From contig JAKUNJ010000004.1 in assembly GCA_022451965.1 (NCBI GenBank), forward strand, positions 62,001 to 126,000: a DNA stretch of 64,000 bases. Direction: 5' to 3'. The notes below the pieces were generated by a model that saw nothing but the letters and a program-made list of their open reading frames with translations, had not been told where the DNA came from and ran no database searches. Each line of letters begins with the position of its first letter. Position 1 is the first letter of the stretch. Position numbers and translations under genes: made by a program. Source of the DNA: Dehalococcoidia bacterium (GTDB taxonomy: Bacteria; Chloroflexota; Dehalococcoidia; Lucifugimonadales; Lucifugimonadaceae). Of this stretch, positions 26,402-33,688 are shown one piece after another.

Positions 26402-27457
26402 ATGAAGAAATTTTTTTTATTCTTAATTTTTGTTATATCTATTTTTATAAGCTGTGATCAAAATAGTGATCTCAACGATTTTGATTTAACATCACCCCTT
26501 ACTATAAATCCATTACTAAATTTCAGTTTATTTTACAATGAATTGTCTCAATCAGAAAAAGATTGCTTGTCATCTAAGTTTAATAATAAGGATGAAATGG
26601 TTAATTTTGTTTCTTCAGATTCTCTTCCTAATGAAGAAATGTCAGGATGTTTATCTAAAAATACCAACTTCAGAATAATTCAAGGGCTTCTTCTTTCAAA
26701 TAATGTTGTGTTAAGTATTGAAGAAAAACAATGTATCGAGGAAAAAATATCATCTTCTGAATTTGATTATTTAGGTGATAGTTTTGGTAAACCTATTTTT
26801 ACCTATTCTTTATCCTCTTTATTTTGTTTGGGATCCTTGTCTCGTGAAAATTTTTCACTTAATTTTGAGAGTTTTATAGATAATGAACCTATCTTAAATG
26901 TTTTACCGAATGATTTAGATTCTTTAGAATGTATTGCTCTTAAGACAGATAATAATATAATAATGGATTCTTTAGACTCAATTTACTTAAATTCAGGAAA
27001 CTTTCCTGTTCAAATTTTATCCTTAATGCCCTATTTGGTTGAATGTACAGATATTCCTCAAGAATTATCATCTTCCGGTTTAGATAAAAATTCTTCAATA
27101 TGTTTATCAGATAAATTGGCAATAAATTTCTCAGGTTTAGGAGATAATTTTTTATTAGAAATTCCTCAAATTATTAATGATATAGAAGAATGTGGAATAA
27201 ATTCAGAAAAATTATTAGCCTATTTCGAACTAGATTTTATTGATCCTGAACAGTCATTAGATATCCCTCAAGAATTAGAAGATCAAGTATTAGGAGATGA
27301 ACGTTTTTCATGTTTATCTGAAACTTTGGAATTAAGCGATGTTCTAGAATTTCTTCTGACTGGAATTTTATCTGAAAAAATAATAAATTCTGCTTATCAA
27401 TGTGGAATAAGTGAAGAAGAAATTCAGGAATTAGATATATCTGAGTTAATAAATTAA
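26402..27457 (+). CDS. Lipoprotein made of two-cysteine repeats
   Basis: 351-aa acidic protein with a signal peptide and lipobox (FISC, Cys18). The mature part repeats a roughly 55-65-residue unit about five times: a first Cys in a (D/E)xxCLxxKL-like helix (SEKDCLSSKF, EEKQCIEEKI, DSLECIALK, NSSICLSDKL, RFSCLSETL) and a second Cys 25-50 residues on (MSGCLS, LFCLGS, LVECTDI, IEECGIN, AYQCGIS). The pairs could form one disulfide per repeat outside the cell. I have seen this pattern in proteins of marine Chloroflexi but know no function. No Shine-Dalgarno is visible. TAAAAT ends 6 nt before the ATG. Confidence 0.7.
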   Translation: MKKFFLFLIFVISIFISCDQNSDLNDFDLTSPLTINPLLNFSLFYNELSQSEKDCLSSKFNNKDEMVNFVSSDSLPNEEMSGCLSKNTNFRIIQGLLLSNNVVLSIEEKQCIEEKISSSEFDYLGDSFGKPIFTYSLSSLFCLGSLSRENFSLNFESFIDNEPILNVLPNDLDSLECIALKTDNNIIMDSLDSIYLNSGNFPVQILSLMPYLVECTDIPQELSSSGLDKNSSICLSDKLAINFSGLGDNFLLEIPQIINDIEECGINSEKLLAYFELDFIDPEQSLDIPQELEDQVLGDERFSCLSETLELSDVLEFLLTGILSEKIINSAYQCGISEEEIQELDISELIN

Positions 27458-27464
27458 TTGATAG

Positions 27465-27470
27465 TATAAT
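27465..27470 (+). promoter_or_regulatory. Candidate -10 box of a leaderless ROK kinase transcript
   Basis: A perfect TATAAT ends 7 nt before the ATG at 27478 and there is no Shine-Dalgarno between them, so transcription would begin at or next to the start codon. A -35 match is weak. Confidence 0.35.
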
Positions 27471-27477
27471 AATTTTT

Positions 27478-28437
27478 ATGAATATTGAGATTGATGAAAA
27501 TTCTGACTTAGTTATTGGGGCTGATATTGGTGGTACAAATATCAGAGTAGCATTAATTGATTCTAATGGTAATTTATTAGAAAAAAAGAAAATAGAAAAT
27601 GACCCCTCCTCTGAAATTGAGATAGCCGGTGAAAAAATTTCTCAGCTATGCCATGAAATTGCTAAAGGTATTCCAATAAAAGGAATAGCTTTTTCATCTG
27701 CTGGGCCTATTAATCAAATAACTGGAGAGTACTTAAATCCTCCTAATCTAAGTAATTGGAATAAAAAATCATTAATTCCTACCATTAAAAAATTTACAGG
27801 TATTACGTCTAAAGTTGGTCACGACGCTACACTAGCTGCTCTTGCAGAGACAAAATTTGGAAAAAAGAAAGGCACTAAAAATCTAATTTATATTACTGTT
27901 TCAACTGGTGTAGGAGCAGGTATTATTTCAAATGGTAATATGATTCAAGGAGAAAATTGGTTTGCTGGGGAAGTTGGGCATATAATTATAAACCCTGGTG
28001 GACCAGGATGTTCTTTAGGGTGTCTAGGATGTTTGGAAGGTAACATATCAGGAACTGCTATTGCTTCAATAGCTCAATCGATGATAACAGATGGTCATAA
28101 AACAGATATCTTAAATAATAATAAAATAGAAGATATAAATTCAAAGTTAGTAATAGATTTTTCCCAAAAAAATGATGTTTTCTCTAAAGTAATTGTCACT
28201 CAAGTTTTAGAGAATTTAGGGAGAGGCTTGGCTTCTATTTTAGCTACTCTTAATCCAGAGGTAATCATTTTAGGAGGTTCAGTAGCTGAAGCATTAAGTA
28301 AATTATATTGGGAAAAAATAATTTTCGAGACATCAAAGTACTGTATCCCATTTTACCAATCTAATCCCCCAATACAAATGACCAGTTTAGGAGAAGATGC
28401 ATCATTGTTGGGAGCATCAATTATTGCTAGAAATTAG
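27478..28437 (+). CDS. ROK family sugar kinase (glucokinase-like)
   Basis: 319-aa ROK protein without a DNA-binding domain, so a kinase rather than a repressor. The ATP phosphate-1 motif GADIGGTNIRVAL is at 14-26, the catalytic GHDA motif is at about residues 118-121, and the ROK zinc site is GCSLGCLGCLE preceded by the zinc His in EVGHIIINPGG. It should phosphorylate glucose or an N-acyl-hexosamine; the EVGH motif is typical of glucokinases. Its stop overlaps the convergent HEAT-protein stop by 4 bp. Confidence 0.9.
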   Translation: MNIEIDENSDLVIGADIGGTNIRVALIDSNGNLLEKKKIENDPSSEIEIAGEKISQLCHEIAKGIPIKGIAFSSAGPINQITGEYLNPPNLSNWNKKSLIPTIKKFTGITSKVGHDATLAALAETKFGKKKGTKNLIYITVSTGVGAGIISNGNMIQGENWFAGEVGHIIINPGGPGCSLGCLGCLEGNISGTAIASIAQSMITDGHKTDILNNNKIEDINSKLVIDFSQKNDVFSKVIVTQVLENLGRGLASILATLNPEVIILGGSVAEALSKLYWEKIIFETSKYCIPFYQSNPPIQMTSLGEDASLLGASIIARN

Positions 28438-29495
28438 TCATCAATATCTGGTTGCTCTATGGGCTTTTCATAATCCGAAAGAGACTTTATAGGATCATTG
28501 ATATCTTCATCAATAGCATCTGGAGCAATAAATGATGTTCCATCTTCATTTAGTGATCCCCACCCTTCTATTTTTGCAGCATCATATTCATCAAAATCAT
28601 CATCATTATATTCTTTTTCAGAATCATCTTTATTGGTTTCATTAGGATCCGATTCAAGTTCTTCAAATTTATTTAATTCTGCAATTTTATTTTTACTTAA
28701 TTCGATAATTTCAGGTTCTGGTGAAAATCTTAATTTTTCAAGTATGTCTTTAGAATAAGGTCCACCGATATTAAAAATAGCTTCTACCGCTGCTTTTTGG
28801 GTATCTAATTCTTCATCTTCCAAAAGATCCTTAATTTGGTCTAAATGTTCTTCATTACCTATGAGGCTTAAGGATATACAAGATTTTGATCTAATCTCAT
28901 GATTATCATTTTCTAATAGATCTTCAATCAATGGTATCCATTTTATATTTCCATTATTACCCATAGAAATAATTGCAGTAATATTATCATCTAAGTTTTT
29001 GCTATTAAATTTATCAATTATTAGTTTATCTATTTCTTCGTTACTTAGGTGACTTATACTCATAAGCATATTATTTTGATCAGATTTAGATATTGAGTTT
29101 GAAATAAACTCAAGTCCAAATTTCATGAGCCTATTTGTTTCATTTTTTCTATTATTCTTTGAACTTAGAATTTCTATCCATTTTCCAAGTATCTTAATAG
29201 CTTGTAATTTTATATTACTGTCTTTTTCATCAGCTATGATTTTTCTTAATTTTCTAACAAGCGAAAAATCACTACTATTTTCTATATATTTAGTTACAAA
29301 TAATCTTATTTTATTATTTTTATGATGTAGAAATCTTAATATTAATGTCTCAAAATCATAACCTTTATTTTTATTTTCAAAATCCTGAATATCTCCTAGA
29401 AAATCTAATATTTGATCGTCTGAGAGCTTTATAATTTCATCATAAGTTTTATCAAATATATCGAAATTTAGCTCTTTGTAATTTATTTTTTTCAT
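28434..29495 (-). CDS. HEAT-repeat protein
   Basis: 353-aa protein of helical pairs recognisable as HEAT/PBS-lyase-type repeats (KLQAIKILGKWIE, EIRSKSCISLSLIGNEEHL, DTQKAAVEAIFNIGG), spanning about residues 60-265, then an acidic low-complexity tail (DDSEKEYNDDDFDEYDAA) and a conserved-looking end (WGSLNEDGTSFIAPDAID). Such proteins are scaffolds, and the acidic tail may bind a basic partner. Its start overlaps the tldE stop as TGATG, making it the last gene of the six-gene run, so it may assist the TldD/TldE protease. That is context inference only. Confidence 0.7.
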   Translation of the reverse strand: MKKINYKELNFDIFDKTYDEIIKLSDDQILDFLGDIQDFENKNKGYDFETLILRFLHHKNNKIRLFVTKYIENSSDFSLVRKLRKIIADEKDSNIKLQAIKILGKWIEILSSKNNRKNETNRLMKFGLEFISNSISKSDQNNMLMSISHLSNEEIDKLIIDKFNSKNLDDNITAIISMGNNGNIKWIPLIEDLLENDNHEIRSKSCISLSLIGNEEHLDQIKDLLEDEELDTQKAAVEAIFNIGGPYSKDILEKLRFSPEPEIIELSKNKIAELNKFEELESDPNETNKDDSEKEYNDDDFDEYDAAKIEGWGSLNEDGTSFIAPDAIDEDINDPIKSLSDYEKPIEQPDIDD

Positions 29496-30805
29496 CAGTA
29501 AGAAATTTCTACATTCTGTGTTTGTAAGTATGGAAGAGACATAGAACCATACACATCTTCTTTTTCTATACTAATTTCTTCAACATTTTTTAGTGCTTCA
29601 AAAGAATTGCCTGAAATCATTGTATTTTTAACTCTACCTACGATTTTACCTTTCTCAATTTTATAACCTAATGATATATTTGCACTAAAGTTACCTGATA
29701 ATTCATTTCCTTGCCCAGCACCAAGCAAATTATCCACGAGAACTCCATCTTCAATCTCTGAAATCATTGAATTTATTTTCTTTTGACCCTTTTTCATTAC
29801 AATATTTGATGTTGTTGGAGTGGGGCTTGAATGAATAGATCTACCTGCAGAACCTGTGGTATCTTTTGAAGATTCATTTCCAGTTTTTAGATCATATAAT
29901 CCATTATTAAATACACCATTATTAATTAATATATTTTTTTTAGTTGCTACTCCTTCGTCATCATAATTTCTTGAAGCAGGTGAAAAATCAATATGAGGAT
30001 TATCAGTAAGTGTGATTTTCTCGTCAAATAATTGAATACCTTCCTTGCCACAAAGAGAAGATAAATTTTTAGAAAGATTTGTTCCGCTAAAGGATACTAA
30101 TAGTGGAGATAATAAAGTTTGATATAGTCCATGAGGTGTAAATATTACTGGACAACCTTTCTTAGGAGTACTCTTAATAACTTGAGCAATAGCTAATTCT
30201 TCGCACAATTTTGATACCATTAGATCTATTTCTTCTTTAGAAATATCCTTAACAGAGTTTTTATACTTATAGATATTTAGCATATCGTTCCCATTTATAA
30301 TTTGTGAAGAAATATAAAAACTTATAAAACTTTCTTTTTTGCCAACGTCTAATTTTGAAGAATTAGTTATTTTACCTGTTCCTTCTGCAATTGAAAAACC
30401 TCCATCGCAAAGAGAGTTTGGGAAAAGTTTATTAATTTTTTTTATCTCGTTACTTAATACTTCTATAAGATATTCATTTTGATAAGAATTAACATTATCA
30501 TCGTATAAAATTGTATTCCTGTATTCATCTTGTTCGGGGAATTTTATATTTATTGGGATTGGATATTCAGATAGTTCCTTAAAGTTAGAAATAAAACTTT
30601 CTGAGTCATAATTAGAAGAAGATGAAAAGGTTATGTTATTATTCTTTATTCCCCTTGCTGCAAAACCTTGAGATTGATTCGATGACACTTCTTTTAGATT
30701 ATTTGATTCAAAGGATATACTTCTTAAGTTACTGCTTTCTTCGTATATTTCGTATTGATCAAAATTATTATTTAAATATTTCTTTATTTTTTCTAAATTA
30801 TCCAT
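29495..30805 (-). CDS. tldE: TldE/PmbA-like subunit of the TldD/TldE metalloprotease
   Basis: 436-aa protein of the PmbA/TldD superfamily that lacks the zinc motif and pairs with TldD. Typical stretches are RNYDDEGVATKKNILINNGVF, NIVMKKGQ and GVLVDNLLGAGQGNELSGNFS near the C-terminus. In E. coli, TldD and TldE form a heterodimer in which unfolded peptides thread to the TldD active site. It completes the modified-peptide microcin B17 and degrades CcdA. It overlaps tldD by 8 bp. Confidence 0.9.
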   Translation of the reverse strand: MDNLEKIKKYLNNNFDQYEIYEESSNLRSISFESNNLKEVSSNQSQGFAARGIKNNNITFSSSSNYDSESFISNFKELSEYPIPINIKFPEQDEYRNTILYDDNVNSYQNEYLIEVLSNEIKKINKLFPNSLCDGGFSIAEGTGKITNSSKLDVGKKESFISFYISSQIINGNDMLNIYKYKNSVKDISKEEIDLMVSKLCEELAIAQVIKSTPKKGCPVIFTPHGLYQTLLSPLLVSFSGTNLSKNLSSLCGKEGIQLFDEKITLTDNPHIDFSPASRNYDDEGVATKKNILINNGVFNNGLYDLKTGNESSKDTTGSAGRSIHSSPTPTTSNIVMKKGQKKINSMISEIEDGVLVDNLLGAGQGNELSGNFSANISLGYKIEKGKIVGRVKNTMISGNSFEALKNVEEISIEKEDVYGSMSLPYLQTQNVEISY

Positions 30806-32180
30806 TAGAAACCAAGCACTTATTAATTCTTATATGAGGAGAACCATTTGAAACAGGTAAAGGCATTTGCCCTCCTTTACCACATCCTCCACCTTGATTT
30901 ATTTTTATATCATCTGCAATACCATTAATATTCTTAAGAGTAGTGAATAAATTACCTGATAACTTCACAGGCCTGTAGGTTTCTTTTACTTCTCCGTTTT
31001 CTATTTTATATGTTTCAGCAGATGAGAATGTAAACATTTCATGTTCAGTCATCCCTCCATACCAATTCTTTACATAAAGACCATCTTTAGTATCAGCAAT
31101 AATATCTTCTTTTTTATCTTTTCCATTCTCTATTATTGTATTTGTCATTCTAACTATTGGAGGGAAAGCAAATGAAATAGCTCTAGCATTTCCAGTAGGA
31201 TTTTCTGACATCTTGCTTGCAGTTTCATTGGAGTGAAGCCTACCAGTTAGTATTCCTTCTCTTATTAATGCAGTTTTAGTGGCAGGTGTTCCTTCATCAT
31301 CATATTCATAAGACCCTCTAAGCTCAGGAATTTTTGCCCCATCAGTAATATTTAGATCTTTATTACCAAATTTAGTTCCCAGTTTTAATATTTCTTTTAA
31401 TCTATCATTCTCATATACATTATCGGCTTCAGATAAATGTCCAAAAGCTTCATGTACAAAAACTCCTGCTAGAATTTGATCTAAAACAACAGTAGTTTCC
31501 TTTCCATCTACTTTGGGGGCACTGATTAGTTCCCTTGCTTTTTTAGTACACTCCAATATTTCAGAATCTAAATTTTCTACTATTTCAAAATCTCCTAGTG
31601 ATCCAATTGAGAAACCAGACTGAAGCATTTCGTTACCATCTGAACTATAAGCAGCTATTCTCAGAATAACGTGAATAAAATTTTGTTCAATATTATTACC
31701 TTTACTATCTGCAAAGATAACCTTTCTATCTGTATCAGAATAAATTATGTCACAATTTTCGATATCTTTTTGGCTTAACATTAAATCTTTGTAATGATCT
31801 AGAATCCTAATTTTTTCATCTAGATTGATTTTTCTAGGATCTTTTTTTATTATTGGTTTGACTGTAGTTTCTATAGGCTTACCTTTTTCTATTGCAAAAG
31901 TTTCGTTAGAATTATATTTTGCCAAATTAATAGTTTCCTTCATTTTCAAGGGAGCTTGATAAATGTCATTGAAGCTACTGAACCCCCACCCACCATTAGC
32001 CATTGCACGAACTGAACCTCCTAATCTAGAATTTATTGAAATATTTTCTCTTTCTTTTCCGTTATAGGTTATTCTTGATGATATATTTTCCTCTAATCTG
32101 ATTTCTTTGTAATCACCAAAATCTAATTTGATAGAGTCATTTATTAGGTTTCTATAATTCTTATCCATATGCTCATCCAA
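30798..32180 (-). CDS. tldD: TldD metalloprotease catalytic subunit
   Basis: 460-aa zinc protease with the HExxxH motif intact (His243-Glu244, His248 in FVHEAFGHLSEAD) and the C-terminal GGGCGKGGQMPLPVS containing the Cys that serves as third zinc ligand in E. coli TldD. RGSYEYDDEGTPA and ENPTGNARAI are also typical. A second Met at residue 5 could be the start; both overlap the formyltransferase gene. No RiPP precursor or heterocyclase is visible nearby, so general peptide clearance is the default role. Confidence 0.93.
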   Translation of the reverse strand: MDEHMDKNYRNLINDSIKLDFGDYKEIRLEENISSRITYNGKERENISINSRLGGSVRAMANGGWGFSSFNDIYQAPLKMKETINLAKYNSNETFAIEKGKPIETTVKPIIKKDPRKINLDEKIRILDHYKDLMLSQKDIENCDIIYSDTDRKVIFADSKGNNIEQNFIHVILRIAAYSSDGNEMLQSGFSIGSLGDFEIVENLDSEILECTKKARELISAPKVDGKETTVVLDQILAGVFVHEAFGHLSEADNVYENDRLKEILKLGTKFGNKDLNITDGAKIPELRGSYEYDDEGTPATKTALIREGILTGRLHSNETASKMSENPTGNARAISFAFPPIVRMTNTIIENGKDKKEDIIADTKDGLYVKNWYGGMTEHEMFTFSSAETYKIENGEVKETYRPVKLSGNLFTTLKNINGIADDIKINQGGGCGKGGQMPLPVSNGSPHIRINKCLVSNG

Positions 32181-33075
32181 CCTTTGTCATAAGATTAATT
32201 TCATTATTTTTTATCCATTCGATAGAACTTATTTTCTTTTCTTTTTCAGTTTTCATTCTTCCAATAATTAGTTTCTTATCATTAATTCCTATACTTACTT
32301 CTTTTTCAGAAAAAAATAACTCACGATTATTTATTTTCAGATTATTTTTTTGAAGTTTACAGTCATATAAAAATACTTTTTTTGAATTTATTAACGTCCA
32401 CGCACCTGGTTGAGGATCACAACCTCTAATTAGATTATAAATATTTTCAGCACTTTCATCCCATTTTATTTCTTTTTGTGAACACCAAGTTTCATATGTG
32501 GAATCTGATTCATTTTGATTTATTTTTGGGGCTTTCTTTAGAATAATCAAATTTATTGACTCAATTATAGTTTCTACCCCAATTGGATATAATTTATTAA
32601 AATATAAGCTTCCAGTAGTATCATCATCATCTATAATTACTTCTTTTTGGATAAGAATAGGTCCTGTGTCTAATCCTTCATCTGGCCAAAATATAGTAAT
32701 TCCTGTTTTCTTATCACCATTAATGATTGCCCAATTTATTGATGAAGGGCCTCTGTGTAAGGGCAATAAAGAAGGATGATATTGAATAGTCCCCAACTTG
32801 GGGTTATTTATAATTTCCAATGGTACAATATCTGTTACGTATGCCATAACAAGTAAATCTACTTGATATTTCTTAAAATTTTCTATTGATTCTTTATCTC
32901 TTAGTCGTGATGTATTATGGACATTCAAATTGTTTTCCATTGCAAACTTGTAGAGTTCATCTTTTTTATTATCAGGAGTAAAAATGGAAGCTATTTCTGC
33001 ACCTTCCATTTTTTTTATTTCTTTAGTAACACTCTTTCCAAACCCAGATTGTCCAATAATAGAAATTCTAATCAT
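32173..33075 (-). CDS. Formyltransferase/hydrolase related to the N-terminal domain of 10-formyl-THF dehydrogenase
   Basis: 300-aa formyl-transferase fold protein. The core reads QYHPSLLPLHRGPSSINW and ITIFWPDEGLDTGP, with catalytic His100 and Asp136. Methionyl-tRNA formyltransferase has Asn two residues before that His; here it is Gln98, and the flanking text together with the C-terminal RGCDPQPGAWTLINSKK follows the hydrolase domain of ALDH1L1. It lacks the aldehyde dehydrogenase half. It may hydrolyse 10-formyl-THF or transfer formyl to an unknown acceptor; acting as Fmt cannot be excluded because no other fmt is in view. Overlaps MerR and tldD by 8 bp each. Confidence 0.75.
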   Translation of the reverse strand: MIRISIIGQSGFGKSVTKEIKKMEGAEIASIFTPDNKKDELYKFAMENNLNVHNTSRLRDKESIENFKKYQVDLLVMAYVTDIVPLEIINNPKLGTIQYHPSLLPLHRGPSSINWAIINGDKKTGITIFWPDEGLDTGPILIQKEVIIDDDDTTGSLYFNKLYPIGVETIIESINLIILKKAPKINQNESDSTYETWCSQKEIKWDESAENIYNLIRGCDPQPGAWTLINSKKVFLYDCKLQKNNLKINNRELFFSEKEVSIGINDKKLIIGRMKTEKEKKISSIEWIKNNEINLMTKVG

Positions 33076-33670
33076 GAAAGTAAACCATCCTATTATATTG
33101 TCTTATATTTTCAAAAGCTTCTACTATTGCGAACTCATTAACTTTTGATTTATTTTTTCTAGCATCTGCAAGATGCTCCATTAGAAAATAAGCTTCAGCT
33201 TCACTTAGTTTTTGATACTCACCATGTCTCTTAAGAGTTTCATAGGTTACTCCTAATTCTACTAATATTTTATAGGACATTATTAATTTGATTATTGACT
33301 TTGGATGAAATAAATTCTCCTCTATGTTTTCTGGTTCAGATATTAATTTTTGAGATATTAATTCCTCGTAGAAGAATTTTGTTATGTTAGTGATACTGAA
33401 TATCTCTTCTACTGTGAATTTCTCTTTGATTTCGGTTGATATGGAATTAATTCTTTTTTTGATAAGTTTTAGAGGGAATCCTTCATTCTTTAAACTCTTA
33501 ATTTCCTTTATTTTTTCTATATGATTTTCACTAAAAACTGATCTTGTTTTTGATATTTTTTTAGGAGATTCTAATATCTTAGATCTTACATAATAATTAA
33601 TTGCGGAAGAAGAGACTCCGGTAATCTTAGATATTTCACCGATAGAATATTCTGAATTATTTTTTTTCAT
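33068..33670 (-). CDS. MerR-family regulator with two MerR-like winged-helix units
   Basis: 200-aa protein. Residues about 6-75 are a MerR DNA-binding domain (YSIGEISKITGVSSSAINYY, then SENHIEKIKEIKSLKNEGFPLKLIKK). Residues about 90-155 resemble a second unit (FTVEEIFSITNITKFFYEEL ... SIIKLIMSYKILVELGVTYETLKRH). No Cys or other metal/redox site of classical MerR/SoxR is seen in the effector region, so the signal is unknown. It lies between the MMPL gene (18-nt gap) and the formyltransferase (8-bp overlap) and may regulate this operon. Confidence 0.8.
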   Translation of the reverse strand: MKKNNSEYSIGEISKITGVSSSAINYYVRSKILESPKKISKTRSVFSENHIEKIKEIKSLKNEGFPLKLIKKRINSISTEIKEKFTVEEIFSITNITKFFYEELISQKLISEPENIEENLFHPKSIIKLIMSYKILVELGVTYETLKRHGEYQKLSEAEAYFLMEHLADARKNKSKVNEFAIVEAFENIRQYNRMVYFHD

Positions 33671-33688
33671 AAAATAAATTTTACAATA

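Noticed and set aside
32173-33075. Calling the formyltransferase fmt
   Set aside because: The Fmt Asn is replaced, and the flanking and C-terminal sequence follows the 10-formyl-THF dehydrogenase hydrolase domain.
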